Assembly: GCA_963763205.1 (NCBI GenBank) | Contig: CAVXNQ010000022.1 | Coordinates: 248,001 to 312,000 of the forward strand | Origin: DDH964 sp963763205 | GTDB lineage: Bacteria; Desulfobacterota; Desulfuromonadia; Desulfuromonadales; DDH964 | Direction of reading: 5' to 3' | Length of the DNA stretch: 64,000 nucleotides | Shown here: one piece after another, positions 39,346-50,400 of the stretch | Position numbering within the stretch: the stretch's first letter is position 1 | How the letters are laid out: each line of letters begins with the position of its first letter | The notes under the pieces: generated by a model | Told to the model about the DNA's origin: nothing | The model's database searches: none | What the model saw: the letters and a program-made list of their open reading frames with translations, nothing else | Translations under genes and position numbers: made by a program

Positions 39346-42300
39346 ATGAGGAATCCGAAGTGGCTTGGATTGAGAAGGAGGGCGATGCCGTTTGTCGCCA
39401 TGGCAACGATACTTCTGACGACTGTCTTTACGCCGGCGGCCAAGGCAAGCCAGCCGTTGCCGCAGGTGAAACTCTCCGTAAAGCCCCTGGACCTTTCCCA
39501 GCCCCCCACCACGGAAGAGATCATGGCCGCCGGCCAATTGGGCGGACAACTCTATCCCACCCATGAGATGGCGGACGCCCAAATGGAGCAGGCCGTCAAC
39601 GCCTCCTTCGGCGCGGCAATGCAGGAGTGGAACCGGCACGAATACAAGAAAGCGGTCAAACTGCTCCGGAAGCACATGAAAGAGTATCCCGACAGCCCCT
39701 GGGCGGCGGAAGCGGTCCTGCACATCGGCTGCGACGCCCAGTACACGGGAAGGTACAGCGAGGCGGAAACCAGCTTCTTCTCGATACTGGAGAAGCTGAA
39801 GGGAAATGAGTATGAAGGCGCGAGAAAGCTGGTGCACAAGGCGACCCTGCGTCTTGCGGTGCTCAAGGTGGCCGAGAACAATTTCGACGAGGCGGGCAAT
39901 CTCTTCAGCGAGCTTCATCGATCCAGCGACAACTGGCGGGACCGGACCTACGCCAGCCACTGGATTCAGCGCCTCTCCCGCTACAAGGCCGACAAGCTGG
40001 CGATGTTGAACTGCGGCAGCCTGGCCCTGGCCCGGGTGCTGGAAAAGGAGGGGCTGAAAAAGGAAGCGCGGGAAGTGGCGGCCATGCGGCCCGCCAGACT
40101 CACGGGTTATAGCATGCAGGACCTCATGGACATCGCCGTCGGTTACGGTTTTGAATTCGTGGGGCTGCATGTCGCCGCCGAGGAGTTGGCAAAGTTGCGA
40201 CTGCCGGCGATCGTTCAATTGAGCGCCCGCGACGGCGGCGACAGCGGGCACTACTGGGTGCTGGAAAAGGTGCGGGAGGGCCAGGTCGAGCTGTTCGACC
40301 CGCAGGCGGGGCGCAGGTTCAACCAGTCCCTGGCCGAGTTCGCCCGGGAGTGGGACGGCGCCGTGCTGGCACTGCAGGCCGACGGAACGCCGACCAGCGT
40401 CGGCACGCGGATGTCGCGGGTCGAAACGGAGGCGCGCTACGGCGGCTGCTGCGGGGTGCCGCGGCCGGAGGATGACTTGGGCCATCCTTGTGAAAACGCC
40501 GGCCCAGGAAGTTCTTCCTGCTGTTCCCACGGCGCCCCGGCCTGGTCGGTGAACATGGTGAACCTGAACCTGTTCGTCACCGACACCCCGCTTTGGTACG
40601 ACCCGCCCATCGGCCCGCCAGTGAAGATCACCCTGAGCTACAACGCCCAGTCCGCCATCGCCTACAATCAGCCCTTCGGCAACAAGTGGCAGTTCAACTA
40701 CGCCAGTACCCTGGTGGTGGACACCGGCGGGCAGGTCAATATCTTCATGCCCGACGGCCGCAACGATATCTACTCGCCGGACGGCTCCGGGGGCTATACC
40801 AGACCGTTGGGGGTTTTCAATACCCTGACCAAACTGGCAGAGAACCATTTTAGCCTGCGGTTCCCGGACGATACGGTTTTCGAATACGACATCCCCGCCG
40901 GCACGTCCTCCCTGCAGCCGTTCCTGGTGAAGATTACCGACCCCTACGGACAGAGCCTGACCTTCGGCTATAACAGCGACGTCAAGCTGGCCACCATCAC
41001 CGATGCGATCGGCCAGGTGACGACCATCGATTACACCGACACCCTCGTCACCGTCTCCGATCCCTTCGGCCGGCAGGCTCTGTTCGAGATCGATGCGAGC
41101 GGCAACCTGACCAAGATCACGGACATGGGCGGCTACTGGACCGGTCTCACTTACGACCAGGCCGTCTATCTCACCTCGCTCGGCAACTCGCGGGGGACAT
41201 GGGCATTTTATATCGAGCCGGCGGATGGCATTGTTAATAATTCAAATCCTTATCCTCCCCCTGGGGGGGAAATGTGGCAGAACTACCGTGTCTCCGTGAC
41301 AAATCCTCAGGGGGGCAAGGAAGAGTATCAATATGACGGTTTCGATTATCACAGCTGGTATGTCAGTCCAAAGTATTATCAGCCCTACCAGGACATAAAT
41401 GCGAATAATTTTGGTTCAGAAGTGCCTAAAATAGAATACTTCTTTACCACTGTTGGCGGGAAAGAGAAGTTTTACTCGATTACCAACCCCGATGGCGGGA
41501 TCACACACTTCACCTATGATCCTGTTACGGGAAGAAAGAAAAGCGTCGAGGATTCCCACGGGCATACTGTCTTATACACCTACAATGCCATGGGACGGGT
41601 GAAGACGACTACCGATGCCAAGCAAAAGACCACCACCATGGTCTACGACCCGAACAATAACATCGACCTCAAGGAGATCGAGATTCCCGGGCTGGGTACC
41701 CAATTCATGGAGTACGACGCCTTCCACAACCTGACCTCCGTCACCAACCGGTTGGGGAAAACGACCAGCTATACCTACAATGGCTTCGGAGAGCTTACTT
41801 CGATTACCGATCCCCTTACCCATGTCACCACCTTCAACTATTACGATGCCAACCATGAATCCAAGTACCGGCTGAAGGAAGTCGTCCGGGACGGAAACGT
41901 TCTTTCCAGTTTTACCTACGACCCGGTCGGCAGAGTCCTCACCCGCACCGACACTACGGGGCTGACGCTCACTTATGGCTACAATGACCTGAACGAGGTC
42001 ACCAGCGTCCTCTATCCCGACGGGAGGCAGGAAACGTACACTTATTCCCCTTGCTGTCCACACCTTTTGGACAGCTACACCGACCGGGGCGGGCGAACGA
42101 ACTTTTATACCTACGATGAAATGCGGTGGCTGGTCGAGGCGAAACAACCGGACCAGACCCTCGTCAAGTACGAGTACGACGCCGACGGCAATCTCTCCAA
42201 GCTCATCGACCCCAACAACCACGACACCTCCTTGGAATACGACGCCATGAAGAGGCTGGTCAAAAAGATCTACGCCGACGGCAAGTACGAAACCTATGCC

Positions 42301-43980
42301 TATGACGGAGAGGGCCTGCTCACTGCTAGGGCCGACGCGCGGGATGCGGCGGCTGGGAGGACGACCGCCACCTACAGTTACGACGAGAACCACAATCTCA
42401 CCGGCATCACCTACAGCGACGGCACACCGAACGTGAGTTACGTTTACGATGACTACAACCGGGTGACCTCGCGCACCGACGGAATCGGAACATGGGGATT
42501 CGGCTACGACGCGGCCTCGCAGCTGCTGAGCGTCGACGGCCCGTGGGAGAACGACACCGTGACGTACGGCTACGACGACAACGGCCGAAGGACTAGCGTG
42601 CAGCCGCAGGGCGGCGAGACCGTCAGCTACGGCTATGACGCGCTCGACCGACTGACGGCGGTCACGCCGGGAATCAGAAGCTTCGCCTACGCCTATCCGT
42701 CCGGCAGCCCCACACCCTTGCCGGAAAGCCTCACGCGCCCGAACGGCAGCTTCACCACCTATCAGTACGACACCCTCAACCGCCTCACCGAGATTGCCAA
42801 CAAGACCAGCGACCAACAGCTCATCCTCGCCGACGCATTCACCTACAACGCGAGGGACATGCGCGATACCGAGACGGTCACCAACGGTTCGCCGATCACC
42901 AATTTCACTGCCAACCTGACAACCTACAGCTATAACGACGTAAATCAGCTCCTTTCGATGACGAGCCCGGCCCAGGCCTTCGCCTACGATGCCGACGGGA
43001 ACATGACTGCCGGGTACACGCCAGAGGGATATCAGTTCACGGCGGCGTACGATGGGGAGAACCGGCTCAAATCCATCGACTACACCGATGGCCAATCCGT
43101 GGCGCACCATACGGATTTCAATTACGGCGCGGATGGGTTCCTGGCGAAACAGGTGGTGGATGGCGTGGAGACACGGTTTATTCGGAATGGATATTCGTTA
43201 CTTCAGGAGCGTGACGGATCAAATGCCATCACCCGCGTCTTTATTCGGGATCCGAGCGCGCCGGGCGGAATCGGGGGGCTGCTGGAGTTGGGGCAGGGAG
43301 GACAGCAGTTCAGCTACCTCTTTGACGGCAAGGGGAACGTGCGGGGATCTCTTGACGAAAACCAAAATGTTGCCGCCACCTACACGTATGATGGGTTTGG
43401 TAACCTGGTGGCGAAGACTGGAGCGCTGAATCAGCCGTTTCAGTTCTCGACCAAAAGATACGATGAGAAGACCGGACTTATCTACTATGGTTATCGGCTC
43501 TATTCGCCTGCACTGGGAAGATGGATAAACAGAGACCCTCTTGGATTTGATGGGGGCGATTTAAACCTTTACGGCTTCGTCCAAAATAATCCGACCGGAA
43601 ATACTGATCCGCTTGGACTCAAGACCATGCGGTGCACAAAGCCGCTTCATTCTCTCGGTCCGAAGTGGGGGCCAATTGGCTACAAATATGGAACGCAGCT
43701 CTATCACCAATATTCTTGCGTGGTGGACAAAAATGGGATAGTAACCTGCGGCGGTCAGGATCGTGGAGAGAATGGCGCAGGTAAACCCAGCAATGACGTT
43801 CTTGATCCGCCGGATGGTCAGTGCGAGGAGACACAACCGGATAATGACTGTTTTGAGCAATGCCTGATCGATGAATGGGCCAAGCCGCGCCCACCCTACG
43901 GAATTCCCTTCGGGACAGACTGTCAAGAGTATGATGACGATGTAAATAAGCGCTGCAGGAAGCAGTGCAAGATCAAATGA
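39346..43980 (+). CDS. Secreted YD/RHS-repeat protein with N-terminal C39-like cysteine peptidase domain
   Basis: A 1544-residue protein; ATG 39346 follows GGGAGGG. Signal peptide at about 1-35 (LRRRAMPFVAMATILLTTVF). Residues about 80-215 are TPR-like helices. Residues about 216-345 match peptidase C39: Cys223 in LNCGSLALARVLEKEG, His302 in SGHYWVLEKV, Asp318 in VELFDPQAGRRF. Cys-His (79) and His-Asp (16) spacings equal those of ComA-type leader peptidases. A Cys-rich hinge (YGGCCGVPRPEDD) leads to the RHS shell with many YD repeats (about 440-1430), closed by YYGYRLYSPALGRWINRDPLG and NPTGNTDPLGL. The last 110 or so residues are a distinct Cys-rich tip. Likely a polymorphic toxin or contact-dependent effector with its own peptidase; this function is inference. 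Confidence 0.85.
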   Translation: MRNPKWLGLRRRAMPFVAMATILLTTVFTPAAKASQPLPQVKLSVKPLDLSQPPTTEEIMAAGQLGGQLYPTHEMADAQMEQAVNASFGAAMQEWNRHEYKKAVKLLRKHMKEYPDSPWAAEAVLHIGCDAQYTGRYSEAETSFFSILEKLKGNEYEGARKLVHKATLRLAVLKVAENNFDEAGNLFSELHRSSDNWRDRTYASHWIQRLSRYKADKLAMLNCGSLALARVLEKEGLKKEAREVAAMRPARLTGYSMQDLMDIAVGYGFEFVGLHVAAEELAKLRLPAIVQLSARDGGDSGHYWVLEKVREGQVELFDPQAGRRFNQSLAEFAREWDGAVLALQADGTPTSVGTRMSRVETEARYGGCCGVPRPEDDLGHPCENAGPGSSSCCSHGAPAWSVNMVNLNLFVTDTPLWYDPPIGPPVKITLSYNAQSAIAYNQPFGNKWQFNYASTLVVDTGGQVNIFMPDGRNDIYSPDGSGGYTRPLGVFNTLTKLAENHFSLRFPDDTVFEYDIPAGTSSLQPFLVKITDPYGQSLTFGYNSDVKLATITDAIGQVTTIDYTDTLVTVSDPFGRQALFEIDASGNLTKITDMGGYWTGLTYDQAVYLTSLGNSRGTWAFYIEPADGIVNNSNPYPPPGGEMWQNYRVSVTNPQGGKEEYQYDGFDYHSWYVSPKYYQPYQDINANNFGSEVPKIEYFFTTVGGKEKFYSITNPDGGITHFTYDPVTGRKKSVEDSHGHTVLYTYNAMGRVKTTTDAKQKTTTMVYDPNNNIDLKEIEIPGLGTQFMEYDAFHNLTSVTNRLGKTTSYTYNGFGELTSITDPLTHVTTFNYYDANHESKYRLKEVVRDGNVLSSFTYDPVGRVLTRTDTTGLTLTYGYNDLNEVTSVLYPDGRQETYTYSPCCPHLLDSYTDRGGRTNFYTYDEMRWLVEAKQPDQTLVKYEYDADGNLSKLIDPNNHDTSLEYDAMKRLVKKIYADGKYETYAYDGEGLLTARADARDAAAGRTTATYSYDENHNLTGITYSDGTPNVSYVYDDYNRVTSRTDGIGTWGFGYDAASQLLSVDGPWENDTVTYGYDDNGRRTSVQPQGGETVSYGYDALDRLTAVTPGIRSFAYAYPSGSPTPLPESLTRPNGSFTTYQYDTLNRLTEIANKTSDQQLILADAFTYNARDMRDTETVTNGSPITNFTANLTTYSYNDVNQLLSMTSPAQAFAYDADGNMTAGYTPEGYQFTAAYDGENRLKSIDYTDGQSVAHHTDFNYGADGFLAKQVVDGVETRFIRNGYSLLQERDGSNAITRVFIRDPSAPGGIGGLLELGQGGQQFSYLFDGKGNVRGSLDENQNVAATYTYDGFGNLVAKTGALNQPFQFSTKRYDEKTGLIYYGYRLYSPALGRWINRDPLGFDGGDLNLYGFVQNNPTGNTDPLGLKTMRCTKPLHSLGPKWGPIGYKYGTQLYHQYSCVVDKNGIVTCGGQDRGENGAGKPSNDVLDPPDGQCEETQPDNDCFEQCLIDEWAKPRPPYGIPFGTDCQEYDDDVNKRCRKQCKIK

Positions 43981-43994
43981 GAGGGAACGTGCGA

Positions 43995-44315
43995 ATGATC
44001 ATGAAAATCACCAAAGTGTTGTGGATTGGGGCGACACTATTCGTACTCTTGGTGACACTTTATTCATATGATGGGAAGCCGCTCAGCGATATTTGGATAT
44101 TCTTAACATGGTTCATGCTTATTCTCTCTTTCCCGGCAGGACTAGTGGTCTCTGCGATTCATTATGCTTTAGGTGCGGGTTTTTCAATTACAATTGAGAC
44201 TTCGTATTTATCGCTTGCTGTCGAATGGATTGTATACTTTGTCCTTGGCTATATCCAATGGTTCAAGATGTTGCCGTATCTCATCGGCAAGTTGTGTGGT
44301 GGAAGGGAACCATAA
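43995..44315 (+). CDS. Small integral membrane protein, candidate immunity protein
   Basis: A 106-residue protein starting at ATG 43995 (an ATG at 44001 is also possible), 14 bases after the RHS gene, with GAGGG upstream. Three hydrophobic segments: VLWIGATLFVLLVTLY, FLTWFMLILSFPAGLVVSAI and LSLAVEWIVYFVLGYIQW. No family recognised. GC is about 42% in 44041-44100, below the genome norm, as is common for toxin-tip/immunity pairs. Placement directly behind the toxin-like tip suggests immunity; no other evidence. Confidence 0.65.
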   Translation: MIMKITKVLWIGATLFVLLVTLYSYDGKPLSDIWIFLTWFMLILSFPAGLVVSAIHYALGAGFSITIETSYLSLAVEWIVYFVLGYIQWFKMLPYLIGKLCGGREP

Positions 44316-44330
44316 AAGAAGGAATTACGG

Positions 44331-44466
44331 GGACATAAAGGGAACATATGGGTTTCAAACGGCGCGGTCGTTTGCGATTACGTATTCCGGAGTTTATTGC
44401 CGTGTCGCCTCGCGAGGGAATGAGCAGAAAGACGTTTTCAATCAAGATCCGGAGAGACCGGGATAA
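44331..44466 (+). pseudogene. Remnant of an IS200-like (REP-associated) transposase N-terminus
   Basis: One frame reads FAITYSGVYCRVASRGNEQK followed by DVFNQDPERPG, matching the start of Y1-type REP-associated transposases (typically PLRITYPGAxYHVTSRGN). Another frame gives RLRIP and a 41-codon ORF from ATG 44348. Only about 35 codons of similarity remain, and the HUH and Tyr motifs are absent. Upstream GGGGACATAAAGGGAAC words resemble leaders I associate with such elements. A decayed fragment marking past mobility. Confidence 0.6.
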
Positions 44467-44496
44467 AATTTGAGATGGCTTAAAAGGGGGGCAGTT

Positions 44497-47400
44497 ATGT
44501 CATCAATTCGTCGTGTTGCGGTGGGTTTTGCGGTTTTTGCTTTCCTGCTGAGTTCGGCCATCGGCTCATTGGCCGAAACGATCAATTACACCTACGATGA
44601 CATGCTCCGCCTGGTCAGGGCCGAGTACGGCGACGGCACCTCCGTCGACTATGTCTATGACAACCTCGGCAACCGTCTGATCAAGACAACCACCCTCCCC
44701 GGCGCGCCTGCGAACAATCCCCCATCTCTGATCACAAATCCTGTTCCGGCCGACTCGGCGACCGAAATTTCGGCTACACCCACCCTGACCTGGCAAGGCG
44801 GGGATCCCGATGCGGGTGATGCCGTGGTTTACTCTGTCTACTTTGGGCCCACGCCCACGCCCCCCCTTGTCTCCTCCGGCACCGATACTACCTATGAGCC
44901 AGGGCAGTTGCGGTCACTGACTACCTACTATTGGAAAGTGGTCGCCAAGGATAACCATAATTTAACCTCCGAAGGGCCCCTCTGGAGTTTTACCACCACC
45001 TATGCTCTTCCTGTGGCTTCTTTCACTTCCACTGCCACCCGCGGATTAGTTCCACTGAATATAACCTATTCGGACCTGCCCCAGCCTTCTGATGATGAGA
45101 TCGCCTCTTGGGCTTGGGACTTCAACGGTGATGGAATCGTGGATTCCACCGCTCAAAATCCTTCCTACACGTATCTCTCCACGGGTTCTTTTCCCGTCAG
45201 CCTCACGGTGACCGATATTCACGGGGCTACGGCAACGGTAACAAAGTCCCATTACGTTACCGTCTTTGATAATTATCCGGTTGACGAAGGTTCTGTGGTC
45301 CATTGTGTTGCAAGCAGTTCGGAATTGCAGGCTGCTCTGGATGATGCAGCATCAAACGGAAAAGATGATCTGATTCAATTGGTTCAGGGAACTTACGGTA
45401 TTTCTGAAAACAACAACCATGGATTTTATTACGAATCCAGTGAACCTCACAAACTATTTATCAAGGGAGGATATGCTCCTGGTTGCTCGACGCGAAACCT
45501 TAATCCGGAAAATACCATTATCGACGGAGAGGGCATTGGGCTTTCTGGAATGGATGAACTTCTCCGTCTAAAGGATGTTGGTGATGACGATAAATTGTCC
45601 ACTAATGTAATCCTGGAAATTGAAGGTCTTACAATTAAAAACTCAAATTCAATAAATGGAACTCCAGTAGATATATATTCATTTTATGGAAATATCTTAT
45701 TAAGAAATAACATTATAGAAGATAACTATTCAGAATATGGCTATAATGTATATGTGGGTTCAAGCGATGGTATTATAAATTTAAACGATAATATAATTAT
45801 TCATAATATAGCAAATGATAGTACTCTTGGGTTGTGGAGTGATGATGGTGACATCGTTGTATTTAACAATTATTTTTGTGAAAATACTGGCGACAACGAA
45901 AATACAATAAATATATACGCAGGATCAGATGGTATGTCGTATGTATTGTTGACGAAAAATACAATTGTAAAAAACAATTCTGGTGATTTCACTGCATTTT
46001 TACAGCTATGGAATGGAAAAATTTCAATTTTAAATAACTTGGTAGCACAAAACGTATCATCTGGGACTTCCGGAGGTATGTTTTTGAATATTTCATATGG
46101 AAAAGCAGATGTTACAAACAATACGATTACCGGAAATTCTGCCGATGTGAATTTTAGTTTTGTAGCTGGACTTGAAATAGATCTTTACGGGGCGGCTTCT
46201 GAGGCAAACCTATATAACAATATCATTCTTGGCAACAACTCTTCTTACGGTAGTGATATTGAATTGGGTACCTACAGCGGTACCTCTGTCAATGCCTTCA
46301 ATAATGCTTTTGACCCGGAAAAGGTGGATGGGACGTTTACGAACGAGGGGAATAATGTCAACGTGGACCCTCTGTTTGTGAATGCGACAGCCGGGGATTA
46401 TCGACTGCTGGCCACCTCTCCCCTAATGGACGCAGGAGATAATGCGGCCCCATCCCTGCCATCTACCGATATCTTGGGCAATCCCAGGGTCATTGGAACA
46501 GCCCCGGACTTGGGTGCTTACGAAAGAGGACAGGATTTTGACGACGACGGGTTGACGGATGCGATAGACCCCGATGACGACAACGACGGCATACCCGACG
46601 TTTGGGAGACTACCTATGGACTCAATCCCTTAAACGCCGAGGATGCCGGCCTCGACAGCGATGGGGACGGGCTGACAAACCTCCAAGAATACCTTGCGGG
46701 TACCAATCCGGCCAACGTCGACACCGATGGCGATGGGGTGGCAGACGGTCAGGACTCCTATCCGACAGAGGCGCCGACGCTGACCCTCTCGGCGGCTTCT
46801 CTGCTTGCCGACGAAAGCGCCGACGTCGCTCTGACCGTCTCCTATCTGAACGAAGCGAGCGTTGTCGTCGAGCAGGTCGTCGACATCGACCAGAACGGCG
46901 CAGCCGATGCCGGCGAGCCGGTCATCCGCTCCTTCGCGGTGACCGACGGAACGACCTCGGCAAACCCCAACGTTCAAGGCGACGAGGATGGTGCCATTAA
47001 CGGGACTATCGCGACCACCCTCAAATACTTCGATGTGCTCGACCGGTATCATGCCCCCGGAGCCTATGTCTTCCGTGCCGTCGCCGGTGCCAACGTGGCG
47101 GAAGAAAGCTTCACCATAGACCCGGTCGGTCAACCGCAGACCATCGTCGGCATCGTGACCGACGGCACCTCCCCGGTTCCCGGAGCTTTCGTCAAACTCG
47201 CCGACAAGTGGCGGCGACCGGTGGCCTACGCAGTGACCGACTCCCTCGGCCAATACCTGTTCAATGTCAAAAATGCCGGAGAGTATTATCTCGTCCCCGA
47301 GGCATTCGGGTATTCGGTGGCCAAGTCCCTCATCCCCTTCGTTGATCTATCCTCCGGCGAGCACCCCACCGGCATGGATCTTAGCGTTTCTCAAAGCGGC

Positions 47401-50400
47401 TTCGCCGTATCCGGCCAGATCTACGACAATCTCTCAGGCGGCGGCGTCCGAGGAGTGATGGTGTCCGCAGAAAGCACCGAGACACTCTGCATGACCATGA
47501 CCGATGCGGCCGGAAATTACCAGCTGACACTGCCGGCAGGAGAGTACCAGTTGAATGTGGCGATGGCCGACGGCGCCAGCCCCGCCTTCAAGGGCTATGT
47601 GGCTGCCGCCGGCCAGGCGCCGACCGTCAATGTTTCGGGTGATCTTCTGGGCGTCAACTTGCCCTTGGACACGGCGGCGATTCAGGTCGGTGGGGCGCTT
47701 CTGGACGAGGCCGGCCTCCCCGTGACGCGTATCCCGGTCCAGGCCTCCGCCGGCCAGGCCGCGGAGACTCTGGCTTTTGCAACGGCCAGTTCCGACGGCA
47801 ACTTCAGCCTGGGGCTGAGCCCGGGAACCGACTGGTTCATTTCCCTGGAGAACGGCGCGGCGCAGAGCCTGGGGTACATCGGCAACGTCATCCGCGATTT
47901 CTCCACCTCCACCGGGCCGCTTTCGGGCAACGACATCGTCGCCCATACAGTTGATTCCTGGATCGATGGGACGGTCAGGGATGGCGCCAACGCCCCCTTG
48001 CCCGGAGTGCCGGTAATCGTTCGCGACGAGGCCGATTCGATCTCGGCTTCCGTTAAAACCGCCGATGATGGAACTTATCGCCTTGGGGTTTTTTCCGGCA
48101 ACTGGTATGTGAGGGCGGCCACCGAAGTGCTGGGATACCTCCCGACGGAGGAGCGGAGCCTGATCGTGAATACTGGCCAAACGGAGACCGCGGATTTCGT
48201 GGCTCTCACCGGCAGTCCGGGGAGTTATACCATCCACGCTGCTTCCACCGGCAACGGCACCCTGCTGCCGGCAGGCGACACGGTGGTGGCGAGCGGCGCC
48301 AGCCAAACCTACACCTTTAGTCCCGATCCGGGCTACCGGGTAGGGTCGGTGCTGATCGACGGTGTCACCACCTCGACCGATGGCAGCAGCTACGCGTTTG
48401 ATAACGTAACAACCGACCACACCATTGAGGTCAACTTCGATCTCGACACCTTTATCGTCACCGCCATCGCCCTTGGGAACGGTGCCATCAACCCTGCCGG
48501 GGTCACTACCGTCCCATTTGGGGGCAGCCAAGAGTACACTTTTATCCCGGACGCCGGCTACCGCATAGAGGACGTCAAGATTGAGGGAATCTCCATCGGC
48601 GCGCCTTCCAGCTACACCCTCAGCAACGTCCAATCCGATCAGAGCGTCGAGGCCACCTTCGCTCCTCTCACCCAAACGGGCACCTCCCTGCTCAGCGACG
48701 ATTTCAACCGCGCCGACAGTGCTACGGTTGGCAACGGTTGGGTGGAGGTGGAAACCGCCGGGGCGAGCGTGGACGTGAACGGCGGCCGGCTCAGCTTCAC
48801 CGAGACTTCCGACAAGACCAACCGGCCGATGGTTGAGCACGGTTTTGCCAAGGTCTCTTCAGGCAAGGTCGTCTGGGAGTTCGACTTCGACTGGGCCCGC
48901 ATTGGCGACGAAGGGACCTATCGGCTTTTCATGCAACTCGGCGATGGGGCGCTGATGAGTACGGCGAGCCAGGATGCCGGTGTCGGCGTGAACCTGATCT
49001 GGACTCAGATCGGCGGGACTCAGGAGCGGCTCGGCTACCGCCGAGGCGGCACCAACACGGCGCTCGCCTCCGTGAGCGGCCCCACAAGGATCACATTGAA
49101 GGCCGACCTGGATACGCACACCTGCACGCTCGCCATCGACGGGCTAGCGGTCGCCTCCGGAATCCCTTTCGACCAGAATGTGGCCCTCGATACGGTGCGT
49201 TTCTTCGCCGATGGGGTGAGCAATAACAATTTTTCGGGACGGAGCTTCGACAATCTGGACATCCATCTCTTGGACGGCCCGAACACGCCTCCATTTGCCG
49301 GCAACGACAGCTACAGCATGAACGGCAATACCGCACTGAACGTTGCCGTCCCCGGCGTACTCGCCAACGACATCGACGCCGAGGGGAATCCGCTGACGTC
49401 GACACTGGTGAGCGGACCGGCCAACGGCGTGTTGACCCTGAACGCCGACGGCTCGTTCAGCTACGCGCCCGATGGCAACTTCACCGGCACCGACAGCTTC
49501 ACCTACAAGACCAGCGATGGTGCAGCCGACAGCAATATCGCCACCGTGACGGTCACCTCGGCGAGCGACCTGCTCAGCGACGATTTCAACCGAGCCGACA
49601 ATGCCACGCTCGGCAACGGCTGGGATGAGGTGGAGGCCACCGGGGCGAGCGTGGAGGTGAGTGCAGATCGCCTCACCTTTTCCCACACCGCGGACCAGAT
49701 CAACCGGCCGATGGCTGTACACAGTTTCGCCAAGGTCACCTCGGGCAAAATCGTCTGGGAGTTCGACTTCGACTGGACCCGAACCGACGACGAAGCGGCC
49801 TACCGGCTGTTCATGCAGCTCGGCGACGGGGCGCTGATGACCACGGCGAGCCAGGATGTCGGCGTCGGCGTGAACCTGATCTGGACCGAGATCGGCGGCA
49901 CCGAGGAGCGGCTCGGCTACCGTCGGGGCGGCACCAACACGGCGCTCGCCACGGTGAGCGGCCCCACGCGGATCACGGTGGAGGCCGACCTAGATGCCCA
50001 CACCTATACGCTCACCATCGACGGGGAGGCTGTCGCTGCCGGGCTTCCCTTCGACCAGAACGTTCCCCTCGACACGGTACGTTTCTTCACCGACGAGGTG
50101 AGCGACGTCTTCTTTTCAGGTCGAAGTTTTGACAACCTGAACATCCACCGCATGAACGGCCCGAACACGCCGCCGGTTGCCGGCAACGACAGCTACAGCA
50201 TGAACGGCAATACCGCACTGAACGTTGCCGTCCCCGGCGTACTCGCCAACGACATCGACGCCGAGGGGAATCCGCTGACGGCGACACTGGTGAGTGGGCC
50301 GGCCAACGGCGTGTTGACCCTGAACGCCGACGGCTCGTTCAGCTACGCGCCCGACAGCAACTTCACCGGCACCGACAGCTTCACCTACAAGACCAACGAT

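Noticed and set aside
41572..43110. 512-codon antisense frame over the RHS gene, and similar ones at 47434-48840 and 50116-51126
   Set aside because: They mirror repeat structure of the sense proteins and lack ribosome sites or recognisable domains.
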